DNA from: Rhodococcus pyridinivorans
GTDB lineage: Bacteria > Actinomycetota > Actinomycetes > Mycobacteriales > Mycobacteriaceae
Assembly: GCF_900105195.1 (NCBI RefSeq)
Contig: NZ_FNRX01000002.1
Location: 1,488,001 to 1,552,000, forward strand
DNA length: 64,000 bases
Direction of reading: 5' to 3'
Made by a program: the position numbers and the translations under genes
The notes under the pieces: model-generated
Database searches by the model: none
What the model saw: only the letters and a program-made list of their open reading frames with translations
What the model was told of the DNA's origin: nothing
Shown: positions 25,813 to 36,725 of the stretch, one piece after another
Layout: the number at the start of each line of letters is the position of its first letter
Position numbering within the stretch: the first letter of the stretch is position 1

Positions 25813-26889
25813 GCCGCTCCCGCGAGTTCCCGATACAGCGAGACGTAGGCATCGACCATCGTGCGTTCCGAACAACGCTCCTCCGCGCGGGCTCGGGCGG
25901 AGGCACGGGACAGACCGACAGCGCGGGGTACCGCCTCGGCCAGGCCGTTGATGTCGTCCGGCGCGACCAGGCATCCGCTGCTCTCGTCGACGACCTCCGG
26001 GATGCCGCCGCGCGCGAAGGCCACCACGGGTGTCCCACATGCCAGGGACTCGGCGACGACGAGCCCGTACGGTTCGTCCCATTGCGGGGTGATGAGTGCT
26101 GCTGCCGAACGTCCCACCGCGGCAGCGAGATCCGGCTGGGAAAGATGACCGAGATAGATCACGTCGGGACCGAGGAACGGTTCGACGTGTTCCGCGAAGT
26201 ACCCCCGGTTGCTGATCGGGCCCGCGATCCGCAGCCGGTAACCGACCCGGCGCGCGGCCTCGATCGCGAGATGCGCGCCCTTCTCCGGCACGAGGCGGCC
26301 GAACCAGATCAGATCCTCACCTCCCGAACCGACCGGCCACGCTCCGAGATCGACACCGTTGGGCACGACCGCCACCGGACCGGGCGTGACGTGTTCCCAG
26401 GCCGTCGCGGTGTGCCGGCTGACCGCGACGAACGTGCCCGGGCACCCACCCGGAGTCGCCATCGCCGACTCGAGCCACGGCGTCGGCGGCGTGTGCAGCG
26501 TGCAGAGCAGCGGGGTGTGCAACATGCGGGCCATCGCTATCGGCAGGTAGTGCAGACTGTGGTTGTGCACGACGTCGAAGGCATCGGCGGACGGTCCGGC
26601 GAGATCGAGCATCAGCGACAGGTAGGCGTGGTGGTCGCCGAGGAAGCCGTTCGCCGGGGGGCATCGACACGTCGATGCGTGCGAGTTCGCTGACCTCGAA
26701 GGACGGCACCTCGAGGAACGAGGCCGGAAGTTCCGGATCGGATCCCGGTGCGGCGAAGAGCGTCACCTCGTGGCCGTCCTTGCCGAGCGCGTGGGCGAGA
26801 TGCCACACGTGCGCTTCGAGTCCGCCGGCGAAGGGCTGGCGGATCGGATATCTGTTCGACGCGACGAGTGCGATGCGCAACGGCGTCAT
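25809..26889 (-). pseudogene. Family 4 glycosyltransferase with a frameshift in a G6 (minus-strand C6) run
   Basis: The N-terminal part from ATG 26889 reads [20 protein letters not shown] and continues GGLEAHVWHLAHAL to VSMPPG at about base 26656. There the frame is lost. The next frame continues exactly as a GT4 protein should (NGFLGDHHAYLSLMLDLAG, then VPNGVDLG, WFGRLVPEKGAHLAIEAARR, DEPYGLVVAESLACGTPVVA). Removing one base from the six-G run at 26656-26661 restores a single frame of about 360 residues. Either a real phase-variable or inactivating change or a sequencing error. Gene overlaps with both neighbours (ATGA) are intact, favouring a recent event or error. Confidence 0.8.
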
Positions 26890-27959
26890 GATCTGCTCCG
26901 GCTGCTCATCGCGCGCAGGTAGATATCGCGATGGGCGCGGGCCAGCGCGCGACGTTCGTCCATACGTTGCGACCAGTCGGCTCGCGGAAGATCCCTGCTC
27001 TCGTACAGTTCTCGCACGCAACGATCGAGCGAGTCGGCTTCGAAGGTGTCCTCGTCGTAGGTGTACACCCCGCACCGACGCTGCTCGCCGTAGAAGCCGC
27101 AACTCGGCGCGGTCACAGCGGTGCCGAGGTCGAAACACGCCTCGAGCCAACCCGAATGGGTTCCGAAACGGTAGGGCAGCACCGACACCGACAGATCCGA
27201 GAGGTACTGCCACAGTTCGTCGTCGGAGAAGTACGGATGCACCCGCACGTCCACCTGGGGTTGCTCGCCGTACTGCAGGATGCGGGAACCGACTTCCGGG
27301 TTGTACCAGTACGCATTGTCGGGATCGAAGATCTCGTCGTGCACGTTGATCTGCAACACCGCATCGGGTAGCGAGCGCACGGTCTCGGCCAGCGTGTCGA
27401 GCACCGGGAACAGATCCATGTTCGCGCGCAGGCTCTTCGCGTGGACTCCCACGACGAACGGACTTTCGTCGCGACGCGGTCGCTCGAGCCAGTGCTGTTC
27501 GACGACGTGCGGATGCGGCAGGACCGTCGCCTCCCGGCCCCAGCGCAGACGGATCCGCTCGGCGGCGCCCGGCGTGAGGGTGATCAGTTCGTCCGCGGCC
27601 GGAATCAGCACGTCGAGTTGCTTGTGGTGCTCACCGGGGGTGGGATGGTGCGGGTTCCGCAGGTCGTGCACCGTGTACACGAGAGGCTTGTCGTGCTCGG
27701 CGAGTTCGGCGACGACGTCCTGCAGCTGCTCCGCGCCGATCGCGTCGAATCCGAAATGGATGTGGAAGACGTCGAATTCCTCGTGGTGGTCGCTCACCCA
27801 GCCCGGTTCGAGAATCAACGGCGGCCACCAGCCCCCGGGAACCTTGCGGCCGTCGGCGGGAACCGGATCCGTCAACCGGATCACGTCGTCGCCCTCCGGG
27901 CAGGCGAGGTGCCGGACGTAGACGTGCGACGCAGGGACCGACGCGACTCGAATCACCAC
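26886..27959 (-). CDS. Glycosyltransferase, GT4-like
   Basis: 357 residues, two Rossmann-like halves. [40 protein letters not shown] and [19 protein letters not shown] mark the N-terminal domain. [39 protein letters not shown] and [17 protein letters not shown] mark the donor domain. The start is one of two adjacent GTGs (27959, 27956) after GAGGGAGAAGAGGG. First gene of the four-gene glycosyltransferase cluster. Which sugar and acceptor are used cannot be told. Confidence 0.8.
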   Translation of the reverse strand: MVIRVASVPASHVYVRHLACPEGDDVIRLTDPVPADGRKVPGGWWPPLILEPGWVSDHHEEFDVFHIHFGFDAIGAEQLQDVVAELAEHDKPLVYTVHDLRNPHHPTPGEHHKQLDVLIPAADELITLTPGAAERIRLRWGREATVLPHPHVVEQHWLERPRRDESPFVVGVHAKSLRANMDLFPVLDTLAETVRSLPDAVLQINVHDEIFDPDNAYWYNPEVGSRILQYGEQPQVDVRVHPYFSDDELWQYLSDLSVSVLPYRFGTHSGWLEACFDLGTAVTAPSCGFYGEQRRCGVYTYDEDTFEADSLDRCVRELYESRDLPRADWSQRMDERRALARAHRDIYLRAMSSRSRS

Positions 27960-28144
27960 AACCGACCCTCTTCTCCCTCGCGCGACATTCGCCGTACACA
28001 CCGAAAGGCCGGGAACGCCGTCCCCGGCCATTGTCCGGTGCCCTGCGGCTACCCCCGCGGGACGGCCTTCACACGTCCTGCCCGACTCGTCCGGTCTTCA
28101 CTAGGGTGGCGGTAGGCAACGATCATCGAGCGAGAGGATTCGGT

Positions 28145-28723
28145 ATGGGTGTGAGCTTGGCCAAGGGCGGCAACGTTTCGCTGTCGAAGGAGGCTCCGAA
28201 CCTGACGGCGGTGACGGTGGGTCTCGGCTGGGACGTGCGCGCGACGACCGGCGCGGACTTCGATCTCGACGCCAGTGCACTGCTGACGAGCGAGAACGGC
28301 AAGGTCCTGTCCGACCAGCATTTCGTCTTCTACAACAACCTGCGTTCGCCGGACGGCTCCGTCGAGCACACCGGCGACAACCTCACCGGTGAGGGCGAGG
28401 GCGACGACGAGAGCGTGAACGTCGACCTCGTCGCCGTTCCCGCGGAGGTCAAGTCGATCGTCTTCCCGGTGTCGATCCACGACGCCGACGCGCGGGGCCA
28501 GTCGTTCGGTCAGGTGCGCAACGCGTTCATCCGCGTCGTCGACCGCGCCGACGGCCGGGAACTCGCCCGCTACGACCTCACCGAGGATGCGTCCACCGAG
28601 ACCGCGATGGTCTTCGGTGAGCTGTACCGCCACGGTGGCGAGTGGAAGTTCCGCGCCATCGGCCAGGGCTACGCCTCCGGTCTGGCGGGCATCGCACGGG
28701 ACTACGGCGTCAACGTCGGCTGA
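28145..28723 (+). CDS. terD: TerD family stress protein
   Basis: 192 residues, the usual TerD length. Hallmarks: [59 protein letters not shown] and [19 protein letters not shown]. Acidic calcium-binding loops are visible ([16 protein letters not shown]). Cytosolic; family linked to tellurite, phage and oxidative stress resistance. SD GAGAGGA precedes ATG 28145; a TAGGGT -10 lies about 40 bp upstream. It is a lone gene here, without the other ter genes. Its 3' end forms the first copy of a 25-bp tandem repeat. Confidence 0.93.
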   Translation: MGVSLAKGGNVSLSKEAPNLTAVTVGLGWDVRATTGADFDLDASALLTSENGKVLSDQHFVFYNNLRSPDGSVEHTGDNLTGEGEGDDESVNVDLVAVPAEVKSIVFPVSIHDADARGQSFGQVRNAFIRVVDRADGRELARYDLTEDASTETAMVFGELYRHGGEWKFRAIGQGYASGLAGIARDYGVNVG

Positions 28724-28773
28724 GCCGACAGGGGTCAACGTCGGCTGAGCCGAGAGGGGTCAACGTCGGCTGA
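28709..28773. repeat. 25-bp tandem repeat, 2.6 copies, spanning the terD stop
   Basis: The unit GTCAACGTCGGCTGAGCCGA+CAGGG begins at 28709, 28734 and 28759. The terD stop TGA lies inside the first copy. Each copy includes GTCGGCTGAGCCGA, and copy 1 forms a near-perfect palindrome (GTCGGCT-G-AGCCGAC). It may have arisen by slippage and may help end transcription. Confidence 0.75.
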
Positions 28774-28782
28774 AGATGGGTT

Positions 28783-29448
28783 TCAGCGGACGAGCTTCCA
28801 CTTCTTGTCGTGCCGGTAGAAGGTCGACCGCTTGAGAGCCCGGGGGTTCGCGACCCCGTCGCGGGTGACGACTGCGGCGGGGGAACCCAACTGCATGGCC
28901 CGGCCCGTCAGCCACTTGTAGCCGCCGAACCAGCGCGGCCGGTCGATCGCGGCCCGCAGACCGGGCATCGCGGGTGTGGGTTCGACGCGGATGCCGGGCA
29001 CCGTGCCGGAGAACAGGCGGGTGTCATCGACGTAGGCCTCCCCGACGAGCGCATCGCCGTTCTCACCGCACAGCAGCGCACGGCCGACGAGGGCGATACC
29101 GGCGTCGTCGCGGATGAGCGGCAACGGCTTCGCGACCCCCTGCAGGGCGACGGTGGCGGCCTTCGACCCCGTCCGCAACCCGTACGCCTCCGTGGCCGGG
29201 GTTCGTGTCTCCGGGACGTACGCGACCTCCAGGTCGAGGCGTTCGGTGCGCATCAGCCGGGTGACGGTCGCGGCGAACGCCGCGTCGTTGCCTACGAGGA
29301 TCAGACGAGGGTCCTCTACCGACTCGAGATGCGCGAAGACGTCCTCGAAGTCGTCCTTCTCGGGGAGGGCAGGCGCAGACAGTGCGGTCACGGGGGTCAG
29401 CGCCAACGGCAATGGCACGTCACCGCATCTGAGCACTACCGGGGTCAA
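28783..29448 (-). CDS. Conserved hypothetical protein (Rv0358-like)
   Basis: 221 residues from TTG 29448, which has GAGGAG at correct spacing; an upstream start at 29577 gives a low-complexity extension. Soluble, two-part protein: LTPVTALSAPALPEKDDFED, DPRLILVGNDAAFAATVTRL, VALQGVAKPLPLIRDDAGIA, and a basic C-terminus RSTFYRHDKKWKLVR. Divergent from purA, as Rv0358 is from purA in M. tuberculosis, and of similar length. No catalytic motif recognised. Confidence 0.75.
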   Translation of the reverse strand: MTPVVLRCGDVPLPLALTPVTALSAPALPEKDDFEDVFAHLESVEDPRLILVGNDAAFAATVTRLMRTERLDLEVAYVPETRTPATEAYGLRTGSKAATVALQGVAKPLPLIRDDAGIALVGRALLCGENGDALVGEAYVDDTRLFSGTVPGIRVEPTPAMPGLRAAIDRPRWFGGYKWLTGRAMQLGSPAAVVTRDGVANPRALKRSTFYRHDKKWKLVR

Positions 29449-29676
29449 CGGGTCTCCTCGAGGGGTCGGGTTCGTCGGGCTCTCGGCTGCGTCCACTGTA
29501 ATGGGAAGGCGGTGGGGGAGGGCGGCGGCGACCCGCCACCGCGCGCCGCAGCTCCGGCGCTTCTGCAGTCCCGTCATTCGCGCTCGTCGGAGGGTGGACT
29601 ACACTGTGGTCCCGGCTGCTGCCCGGTTGGGCAGGACCCTGCAGGCGAGACCGCCCGCACGTAGACACCTGCCTGA

Positions 29677-30978
<1,302 letters not shown>

Positions 30979-31106
30979 CGGGGTAGCTCCCGGCCCGCGC
31001 CGATTCGTCGTCGGACGGGCGCCGATCCCTCACTGCATGTTCACCGACGGTTCGCACGGACTGTGCACGCTCGTCCCGCACAGTCCGTCGGACCCCGGGG
31101 AGAACC

Positions 31107-32645
31107 ATGTACGTGTCCCGTCGAACCCTGCTGCGCACCGTCGCGCTCGGAGCCCTCGCGGCTCCGGCGGTGGCGTGCTCGTCGGGAAGTTCCGTTGCAA
31201 CGCCGAGCCTCGTCCGTGAGCGGCCGATCCTCACCCACGGTGTGGCCACCGGCGACGTGCGGGCCGACGGGGCGCTCGTGTGGGCGCGCTCGGATCGACC
31301 GGCGCGGCTCGTCGTGGAGACGGCGGCCACCGAATCCTTCACCGATCCCGTCCGGCACGTGGGTGGTCTGCTGACGCCCGAGACGGACGGAACCGGCCGA
31401 CTGCGGCTGACGGGACTGCCGGCCGGCGAGCAGGTGCACTATCGTGTCGTCCTCGAAGGCGAGGACGGCGCCACGTCCGAGCCGGTGACGGGTCTGTTCC
31501 GCACCGCCCCGACCACACCCGGCGACATCAGGCTGCAGTGGTCCGGCGACACCGCCGGTCAGGGCTTCGGTATCAATCCCGACATCGGTGGGATGACGAT
31601 CTTCGACACGATGGCCCGTCGCGACCCGCACCTGTTCGTGCATTCCGGCGACGTCGTGTACGCCGACAATCCGCTGAAGGAGACCGTCGAGCTGCCGGAC
31701 GGCCGGATCTGGCGCAACATCGTCACCGAGGCCAAGAGTGCTGTGGCGCAGACCCTCGACGAGTACCGCGGCCAGTACGCCTACAACCTCATGGATGAGA
31801 ACTATCGGCGGTTCAACTCCTCCGTCGCGCAGATCGTGCAGTGGGACGACCACGAGACCGTCAACAACTGGTACGCGGGTGAGATCCTGGATCTCGAGCA
31901 GTACACCGAGAAGAACGTGGACGTCCTGGCGGAACGGGCTTTCCGTGCCTTCCACGAGTGGCTCCCGCTCGATCCGGCGGAGGCCGTCGACGGACGCATC
32001 CACCGGCTCGTGCGGTACGGACCGCTGCTCGACGTCTTCGTACTCGACATGCGGACCTACAAGGACGCCAACGGCACCAACGTCGGCGCGGCGGGGCAGG
32101 TGCTCGGCAGCGCGCAGACGCAGTGGCTCATCGACGAACTCACCCGTTCGACCGCCACCTGGAAGATCATCGCCGCCGACCTGCCGATCGGCCTGGTCGT
32201 ACCCGACGGCGATACGGCCTTCGAAGGAATCGCGAACGGGGACAACGGCGCTCCCTCGGGCCGGGAATCGGAGATCGCGCGGGTCCTGTCGGCGGTCGAG
32301 GCGCGCAGGATCACCGGCACCGTGTGGTTGACCGCCGACGTGCACTACACGGCCGCGCATCACTATTCGCCGGACCGCGCCTCGTTCACCGACTTCGACG
32401 AGTTCTGGGAGTTCGTCTCGGGACCGCTCAACGCCGGTGCTTTCGGACCCAACGAGCTGGACGGGACGTTCGGTCCCGAGGCCGTCTTCGTGCACGCGCC
32501 CCCGGCGGCGAACACCTCGCCGATGGACGGATATCAGCACTTCGGGGAGGTGTTCATCGACGGCGCGACGAAGCAGATGCGGGTGGAGTTGCTCGACTCG
32601 CGAGGGACGGTCCTGTTCCGTCAGGTGCTCGATCCACCGGCCTGA
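31107..32645 (+). CDS. phoD: PhoD-like alkaline phosphatase, Tat-exported lipoprotein
   Basis: 512 residues. The Tat signal SRRTLLRTVALGALAAPAVAC ends in a lipobox cysteine. An N-terminal fibronectin-like PhoD_N domain (VATGDVRADGALVWARS) is followed by the metallophosphatase domain: WSGDTAG, HSGDVVYADNP, VQWDDHETVNNW, DMRTYKD, and VWLTADVHYTAAHHYSP with the metal-binding histidines. Probably a calcium/iron-dependent phosphodi- or monoesterase on the outer face of the membrane, releasing phosphate. Start ATG 31107 with GGGGAGAAC upstream. No pho box recognised. Confidence 0.88.
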   Translation: MYVSRRTLLRTVALGALAAPAVACSSGSSVATPSLVRERPILTHGVATGDVRADGALVWARSDRPARLVVETAATESFTDPVRHVGGLLTPETDGTGRLRLTGLPAGEQVHYRVVLEGEDGATSEPVTGLFRTAPTTPGDIRLQWSGDTAGQGFGINPDIGGMTIFDTMARRDPHLFVHSGDVVYADNPLKETVELPDGRIWRNIVTEAKSAVAQTLDEYRGQYAYNLMDENYRRFNSSVAQIVQWDDHETVNNWYAGEILDLEQYTEKNVDVLAERAFRAFHEWLPLDPAEAVDGRIHRLVRYGPLLDVFVLDMRTYKDANGTNVGAAGQVLGSAQTQWLIDELTRSTATWKIIAADLPIGLVVPDGDTAFEGIANGDNGAPSGRESEIARVLSAVEARRITGTVWLTADVHYTAAHHYSPDRASFTDFDEFWEFVSGPLNAGAFGPNELDGTFGPEAVFVHAPPAANTSPMDGYQHFGEVFIDGATKQMRVELLDSRGTVLFRQVLDPPA

Positions 32646-32678
32646 TCCCGCCCGCGCGATGCGGGGCATACTGGATCG

Positions 32679-34160
32679 GTGATCACTCGAGCGATCGGAG
32701 CCGTGTCGCTCGTCCGCGACCTCGGGAACTGGCAGGATTCGGGGCAGTCGCATTCCCGTCGCTCCGCTCGCCCCGATCCCAGACCCGCCTACCGGGCGCT
32801 CGCGGACAGCATCCGCCTGCTCGTGCACGACGGCCGCGTCCCGCTCGGGGTCGCCCTGCCCAGCGAGCGGGAACTCGCCGCGGCGCTGTCGGTGAGCCGC
32901 ACCACCGTCGCGTCCGCCTATGCGGCGCTGCGGGAAGAAGGCTATCTGCGCAGTCGGCAGGGTGCCCGCAGCACGGTCGCCGTGCCCGCTCGCCGGGGCG
33001 CGGAGAACACCGGGTCCCGGATGCCGATCGGCCCGGCGATCGATCTGAGCAACGCCTCGCTGCCCGCGCCGGCAGCGGAGATCGAAGCGGCGTATGCCGC
33101 GGCGCTGCGGTCGATGTCGACCTATCTGGACTCGCACGGCATGGAACCGATAGGGGTGTCGGTGCTGCGCGAGGTCATCGCCCGCCGCTACCGCGAGCGT
33201 GGACTGCCCACCTCGCCCGACCAGATCATGGTCACCTCCGGGGCGCAGCACGCGATGCGCCTGCTGCTCGGTGTGCTCGACGACCCCGGCGACCGGGTGG
33301 TCGTCGACCACCCCACCTATCCCAATGCGCTCGAAGCGATCCGCCGCTACGGCGCGCGCCCGGTGCCGGTTCCGGTGCGCCCGGAGAACGGCCCGCACGG
33401 CGGCTGGGATCTCGACGGTGTCGCCAGTGCCGTCCGGCAGACCGCGGCGCGCACCGCCTTCCTCGTCCCCGACTTCCACAACCCCACTGGCCTGTGCCTC
33501 GACGAGGACGGCCGCGCCGAACTGGCCCGCATCATGCGCGACACGCGGACCACGCTCGTCGTCGACGAGTCGATGGTCGATCTCTGGCTCGACGCCCCGC
33601 CACCGCCTCCCGTCGCAGCCATGCCTGCCGGCGCGTCGGTGGTGACGGTGGGTTCGACGGCGAAGTCGCTGTGGGGTGGCCTGCGGGTGGGATGGATCCG
33701 CGCCGACCGCGACACGATCGTCCGGCTGGCCGGGGCACGGACCGCGGTCGACCTGGGCACGCCTGTCATGGAACAGCTCGCGGCCGCGCATCTGCTCTCC
33801 GAAGTCGACGAACTGCTCGAACGTCGCCGCGCCGCGTTGAGGGAACGACGCCGTGCACTGTGCGCAGCTTTGGACCGGCGGTTGCCCGACTGGGAGTACA
33901 CGCCGGGCCAGGGCGGGATGTCGTTGTGGGCGCGGATGCCCGAGCCGGTGTCGACCTCGCTGGCTGCCGCCGCGCCGTCCCACGGTGTGCTGCTCTCCGC
34001 CGGTCCGCGCTTCGGTGTGCAGGGTGCGTTCGAACATTTCGTGCGCCTGCCGTACACGCAGGATGTCGAGGTCCTCGACGACGCCGTCGAGGCGATGGCC
34101 GCTGCCTACGAGCAGGTCGCCTCCGGGCGCACACCCGACGAGGCGCGGCTCGTCGTCTGA
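32679..34160 (+). CDS. MocR-family PLP-dependent transcriptional regulator
   Basis: 493 residues. An N-terminal GntR winged helix (LPSERELAAALSVSRTTVAS, AYAALREEGYLRSRQG) is linked to a fold-type I aminotransferase domain with MVTSGAQHAMRLLLGVL, DFHNPTGLCLDEDGR, VDESMVDLWL, the PLP-lysine site VGSTAKSLWGGLRVGWIRA and the C-terminal arginine region. MocR proteins usually regulate a neighbouring metabolic or transport gene. Neither phoD nor the convergent CaiB-type gene is an obvious target. GTG 32679; a CATACT motif lies six or seven bases before it. Confidence 0.9.
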   Translation: MITRAIGAVSLVRDLGNWQDSGQSHSRRSARPDPRPAYRALADSIRLLVHDGRVPLGVALPSERELAAALSVSRTTVASAYAALREEGYLRSRQGARSTVAVPARRGAENTGSRMPIGPAIDLSNASLPAPAAEIEAAYAAALRSMSTYLDSHGMEPIGVSVLREVIARRYRERGLPTSPDQIMVTSGAQHAMRLLLGVLDDPGDRVVVDHPTYPNALEAIRRYGARPVPVPVRPENGPHGGWDLDGVASAVRQTAARTAFLVPDFHNPTGLCLDEDGRAELARIMRDTRTTLVVDESMVDLWLDAPPPPPVAAMPAGASVVTVGSTAKSLWGGLRVGWIRADRDTIVRLAGARTAVDLGTPVMEQLAAAHLLSEVDELLERRRAALRERRRALCAALDRRLPDWEYTPGQGGMSLWARMPEPVSTSLAAAAPSHGVLLSAGPRFGVQGAFEHFVRLPYTQDVEVLDDAVEAMAAAYEQVASGRTPDEARLVV

Positions 34161-34211
34161 TCCTGTGCGCCAAGACGATCGTCGGAGCGTCGGCGGGCTC
34201 GGGCTGCCGGA

Positions 34212-35309
34212 TCAGACCCAGAGGGTGTCGATGTCGGTGGCCTCGGCCGCCGGACCGACCGGCTCGCCGGCGGGGGTGCGGGAGAAGCGCGGCGCCGGTG
34301 CGTGCTGCACGGTGCCGTCGATCTCGATCAGCGACCCGCGTGCGACGAGATGCTCGTTCTTCTCCGCCTCGGCCCAGGTGAGGACCGGGGAGACGCAGGC
34401 ATCGGTACCGAGGAAGATCTCGGTCCACTCGTCGCGGGTCTTCGACAGGAACTTGTCGGTGAAGATCTTCTTCATCTCCGCCCAGCGGGAAGTGTCGAGC
34501 TGGTGCGGCAGGTCGGCCGGATCGAGCTCGAGGCCCTGCAGCAGCAGCGCGTAGAACTGCGGCTCGATGGAACCGACGGCCATGTACTTGCCGTCCTTGG
34601 TCTCGTAGACCTCGTAGAACGGGGCGCCGGTATCGAGCATGTTGACGCCGCGCTCGTCCGACCACGCGCCGCGACCGCGGAACGCCCACATCATGTGCGA
34701 GAGAGCGAGGGCGCCGTCGACCATCGCCGCGTCCACGACCTGGCCCTTGCCGGAGGTCTGACGCTCGACGAGGGCCGACAGGATGCCGAAGACGAGGAAC
34801 ATCGAACCGCCACCGAAGTCGCCGACCATGTTCAGCGGCGGCACCGGACGCTCGCCCTGGCGGCCGATGGCGTGCAGGACGCCGGTGAGGGAGATGTAGT
34901 TGATGTCGTGGCCGGCGGCGTTGGCGAGCGGGCCCTCCTGGCCCCAGCCGGTCATGCGGCCGTAGACGATGCGCGGGTTGCGCTCGAGGACCACGTCCGG
35001 TCCGAGGCCGAGTCGTTCGGTGACGCCGGGACGGAAGCCCTCGATGAGGACGTCGGCGCGCTCGAGCAGGGTCAGGACCTTCTCGATGTCGGCGGAATCC
35101 TTGAGGTTGGCCTCGACGATGCGACGGTTGCGCTGAATCGGATCGCGCTGTCCCTCCGGCGGGATCTCGCCGGGGCGCTGCACGATGACGACATCGGCGC
35201 CGAGATCGGCGAGCAGGGTCGCGGCGTGCGGGCCGGGACCGAGACCCTTGAACTCGACGACGCGGACACCCGCGAGCGGACCCTTCTTCTCAACAGCTTC
35301 AGCGGACAC
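34212..35309 (-). CDS. CaiB/BaiF CoA-transferase family, alpha-methylacyl-CoA racemase-like
   Basis: 365 residues, family III CoA-transferase fold. The N-terminus [20 protein letters not shown] is diagnostic. [25 protein letters not shown] and [15 protein letters not shown] match the His, Asp and Glu active-site positions of the mycobacterial racemase MCR. Probably epimerises 2-methyl-branched acyl-CoA, for example in sterol side-chain or branched lipid breakdown; CoA transfer is the alternative. GTG 35309; a TAAGGT -10-like hexamer lies near 35360 on the minus strand. Stands alone. Confidence 0.87.
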   Translation of the reverse strand: MSAEAVEKKGPLAGVRVVEFKGLGPGPHAATLLADLGADVVIVQRPGEIPPEGQRDPIQRNRRIVEANLKDSADIEKVLTLLERADVLIEGFRPGVTERLGLGPDVVLERNPRIVYGRMTGWGQEGPLANAAGHDINYISLTGVLHAIGRQGERPVPPLNMVGDFGGGSMFLVFGILSALVERQTSGKGQVVDAAMVDGALALSHMMWAFRGRGAWSDERGVNMLDTGAPFYEVYETKDGKYMAVGSIEPQFYALLLQGLELDPADLPHQLDTSRWAEMKKIFTDKFLSKTRDEWTEIFLGTDACVSPVLTWAEAEKNEHLVARGSLIEIDGTVQHAPAPRFSRTPAGEPVGPAAEATDIDTLWV

Positions 35310-35415
35310 TCGACGAACCTCGCTCCGATGTGTAGGGACTGTCGCAACGGAGAGTACCTTAGCGAGCGTTCAGAATATGGCTCCGGTTGCTGGGGTTCCG
35401 GTCGTCGGGAGTGGA

Positions 35416-35793
35416 TCACTCCTCGTAGAGGTCGGCCTCGCTCAGTCCGGTCGCCTCGAAGGCCTCGCCGAGATCGGCGTGGCGGACGACGGTGACCACC
35501 TGGTCGTCGACCACCCGGAAGGCGATCGCCTCGTCGCGAGGCCCCGGATCGGACGCCCAGGTCGCCGTCTCCTCGACCACCACGATTCCGTGGTGGACGA
35601 ACAGGCGGCCCGGTTGCAGCGTGACCCCTGCCGTCGTCGCCCACTCGCGCAGTTCGTCGAGTCCTTGGTCGGGATCGTCGTCGGGGGTGGGGAGCACGAT
35701 GTCGTCGCTCGACAACTGCACGAGCGTGTCGATGTCGTTGCTGTTCACAGCGTCGTGCCAGGCCAGGACCGTAGCGATCTCCGAAGTACTCAT
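35416..35793 (-). CDS. NTF2-like (SnoaL-type) small protein
   Basis: 125 residues: EIATVLAWHDAVNSNDIDTL, VQLSSDDIVLPTP, VTLQPGRLFVHHGIVVVEET and FRVVDDQVVTVVRHADLG give the helix-rich start and curved sheet of NTF2-like proteins. No clear catalytic set, so binding or an unknown enzyme role is possible. ATG 35793 has TAGGCT seven bases upstream (leaderless). Confidence 0.75.
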   Translation of the reverse strand: MSTSEIATVLAWHDAVNSNDIDTLVQLSSDDIVLPTPDDDPDQGLDELREWATTAGVTLQPGRLFVHHGIVVVEETATWASDPGPRDEAIAFRVVDDQVVTVVRHADLGEAFEATGLSEADLYEE

Positions 35794-35800
35794 GATCGAG

Positions 35801-35806
35801 AGCCTA
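35801..35806 (-). promoter_or_regulatory. -10 element for leaderless NTF2-like gene mRNA
   Basis: TAGGCT on the minus strand, seven bases before ATG 35793. Confidence 0.45.
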
Positions 35807-35885
35807 GTCGCCGGATCGCCGAGGTGGGGGCGTGAATCCGCCGAATCCGCTGTCGCACTCGGGCGCTCCGGAGCACAGTGGACGT

Positions 35886-36266
35886 ATGACGATCACCGGC
35901 CAACTCGTGAGCTTCGTCCCGAGCACCGACCTCGACGTCTCGGAGATGTTCTACGTCGACACCCTGCGCTTCCGGAAGCTCTCCCGCGACCCCTTCGCGC
36001 TCGTCCTCGACGGAGGCGGCGGCGCACCGGTCCGGGTGACCCTCGTGCAGTCGCGCGAGGAGACCGGCTACACCGTGCTGGGCTGGCGGGTATCCGATCT
36101 GGACGGCACCGTCGAACGACTGCGCGAGCACGGCGTGGAGTTCATCCGGTACAACGGCATGGATCAGGACGACCACGACGCGTGGACCGCACCCGACGGT
36201 ATGCGGGTCGCATGGTTCCGCGACCCGCACGGCAACGTCCTGTCGTTGCTCGAACACCGCACCTGA
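35886..36266 (+). CDS. VOC (glyoxalase/bleomycin-resistance) family protein
   Basis: 126 residues with one pair of beta-alpha-beta-beta-beta modules: SFVPSTDLDVSEMFYVDTLR (first module start), GYTVLGWRVSDLDGTVERLR, and the C-terminal WFRDPHGNVLSLLE, the usual metal-ligand end of VOC proteins. The first half lacks an obvious histidine ligand, so the metal site may be altered. ATG 35886 chosen because upstream codons are unremarkable. Function unknown. Confidence 0.8.
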   Translation: MTITGQLVSFVPSTDLDVSEMFYVDTLRFRKLSRDPFALVLDGGGGAPVRVTLVQSREETGYTVLGWRVSDLDGTVERLREHGVEFIRYNGMDQDDHDAWTAPDGMRVAWFRDPHGNVLSLLEHRT

Positions 36267-36273
36267 CGCGGCC

Positions 36274-36702
36274 TCAGCTTGCGAAGGCACCCCACAGGAA
36301 GCCGGCGAACAGCACCGCGAAGCCACCCATCTCACCGACGATCAGCGCGGCCATCGCCAGACCCGTCCCGCGCACCGGATGCGCGAACTGATTCGTGGTG
36401 TCGCGCAGCGCACCGTGCACGACATAGCTCGCGATCGCGCCGACGAAGAACACCACGATCACCGCGGCCGCGGCGAGGTTCACTGCGGTGGGCCACGCGC
36501 TGAGCTCGACGAACACCGCGACCAGCAGCGTCGCGAAGGAATACATCAGGGCCGATCGGTGGGCGATGTCGACGTACGGGTGCGCGAGGTGGTCGTCGGA
36601 CGTCGACATCTGCCGGTACTTCCACACGCCGAGAGCGAGCGCAAGAAGGAAGACCGCACCCGCGGCCGTCAGTGTCAGTTCGGTGTCGACTCCCAGGACC
36701 AT
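36274..36702 (-). CDS. Four-helix membrane protein, unknown function
   Basis: 142 residues, spans near ELTLTAAGAVFLLALALGVW, LMYSFATLLVAVFVELSAW, NLAAAAVIVVFFVGAIASYV and MAALIVGEMGGFAVLFAGFL. His residues between spans (HPYVDIAHRS, FAHPVRGTG). Ends seven bases from the convergent VOC gene and begins 23 bp after the nrdJ stop on the same strand, so it may be cotranscribed with nrdJ. A CATACT hexamer lies six bases before ATG 36702. I do not recognise the family. Confidence 0.7.
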   Translation of the reverse strand: MVLGVDTELTLTAAGAVFLLALALGVWKYRQMSTSDDHLAHPYVDIAHRSALMYSFATLLVAVFVELSAWPTAVNLAAAAVIVVFFVGAIASYVVHGALRDTTNQFAHPVRGTGLAMAALIVGEMGGFAVLFAGFLWGAFAS

Positions 36703-36725
36703 CCCGCCAGTATGGACGCATCACC

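Noticed and set aside
26650..26670. Programmed frameshift in the glycosyltransferase gene
   Set aside because: No slippery-site plus pseudoknot or internal Shine-Dalgarno design is evident; a one-base indel in a homopolymer explains it more simply.
28709..28773. Short direct repeats as a possible CRISPR
   Set aside because: Only 2.6 adjacent 25-bp copies with no spacers and no cas genes; it is a plain tandem repeat.
31041..34037. Nearly 3-kb open reading frame on the minus strand opposite phoD and the MocR gene
   Set aside because: It mirrors two well-supported plus-strand genes, is Arg/His/Gly-rich with no family signature, and reflects the high GC content that removes stops from antisense frames.
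31958..34381. 807-codon plus-strand frame spanning phoD and the MocR gene in another frame
   Set aside because: Out-of-frame with both real genes and extremely arginine-rich.
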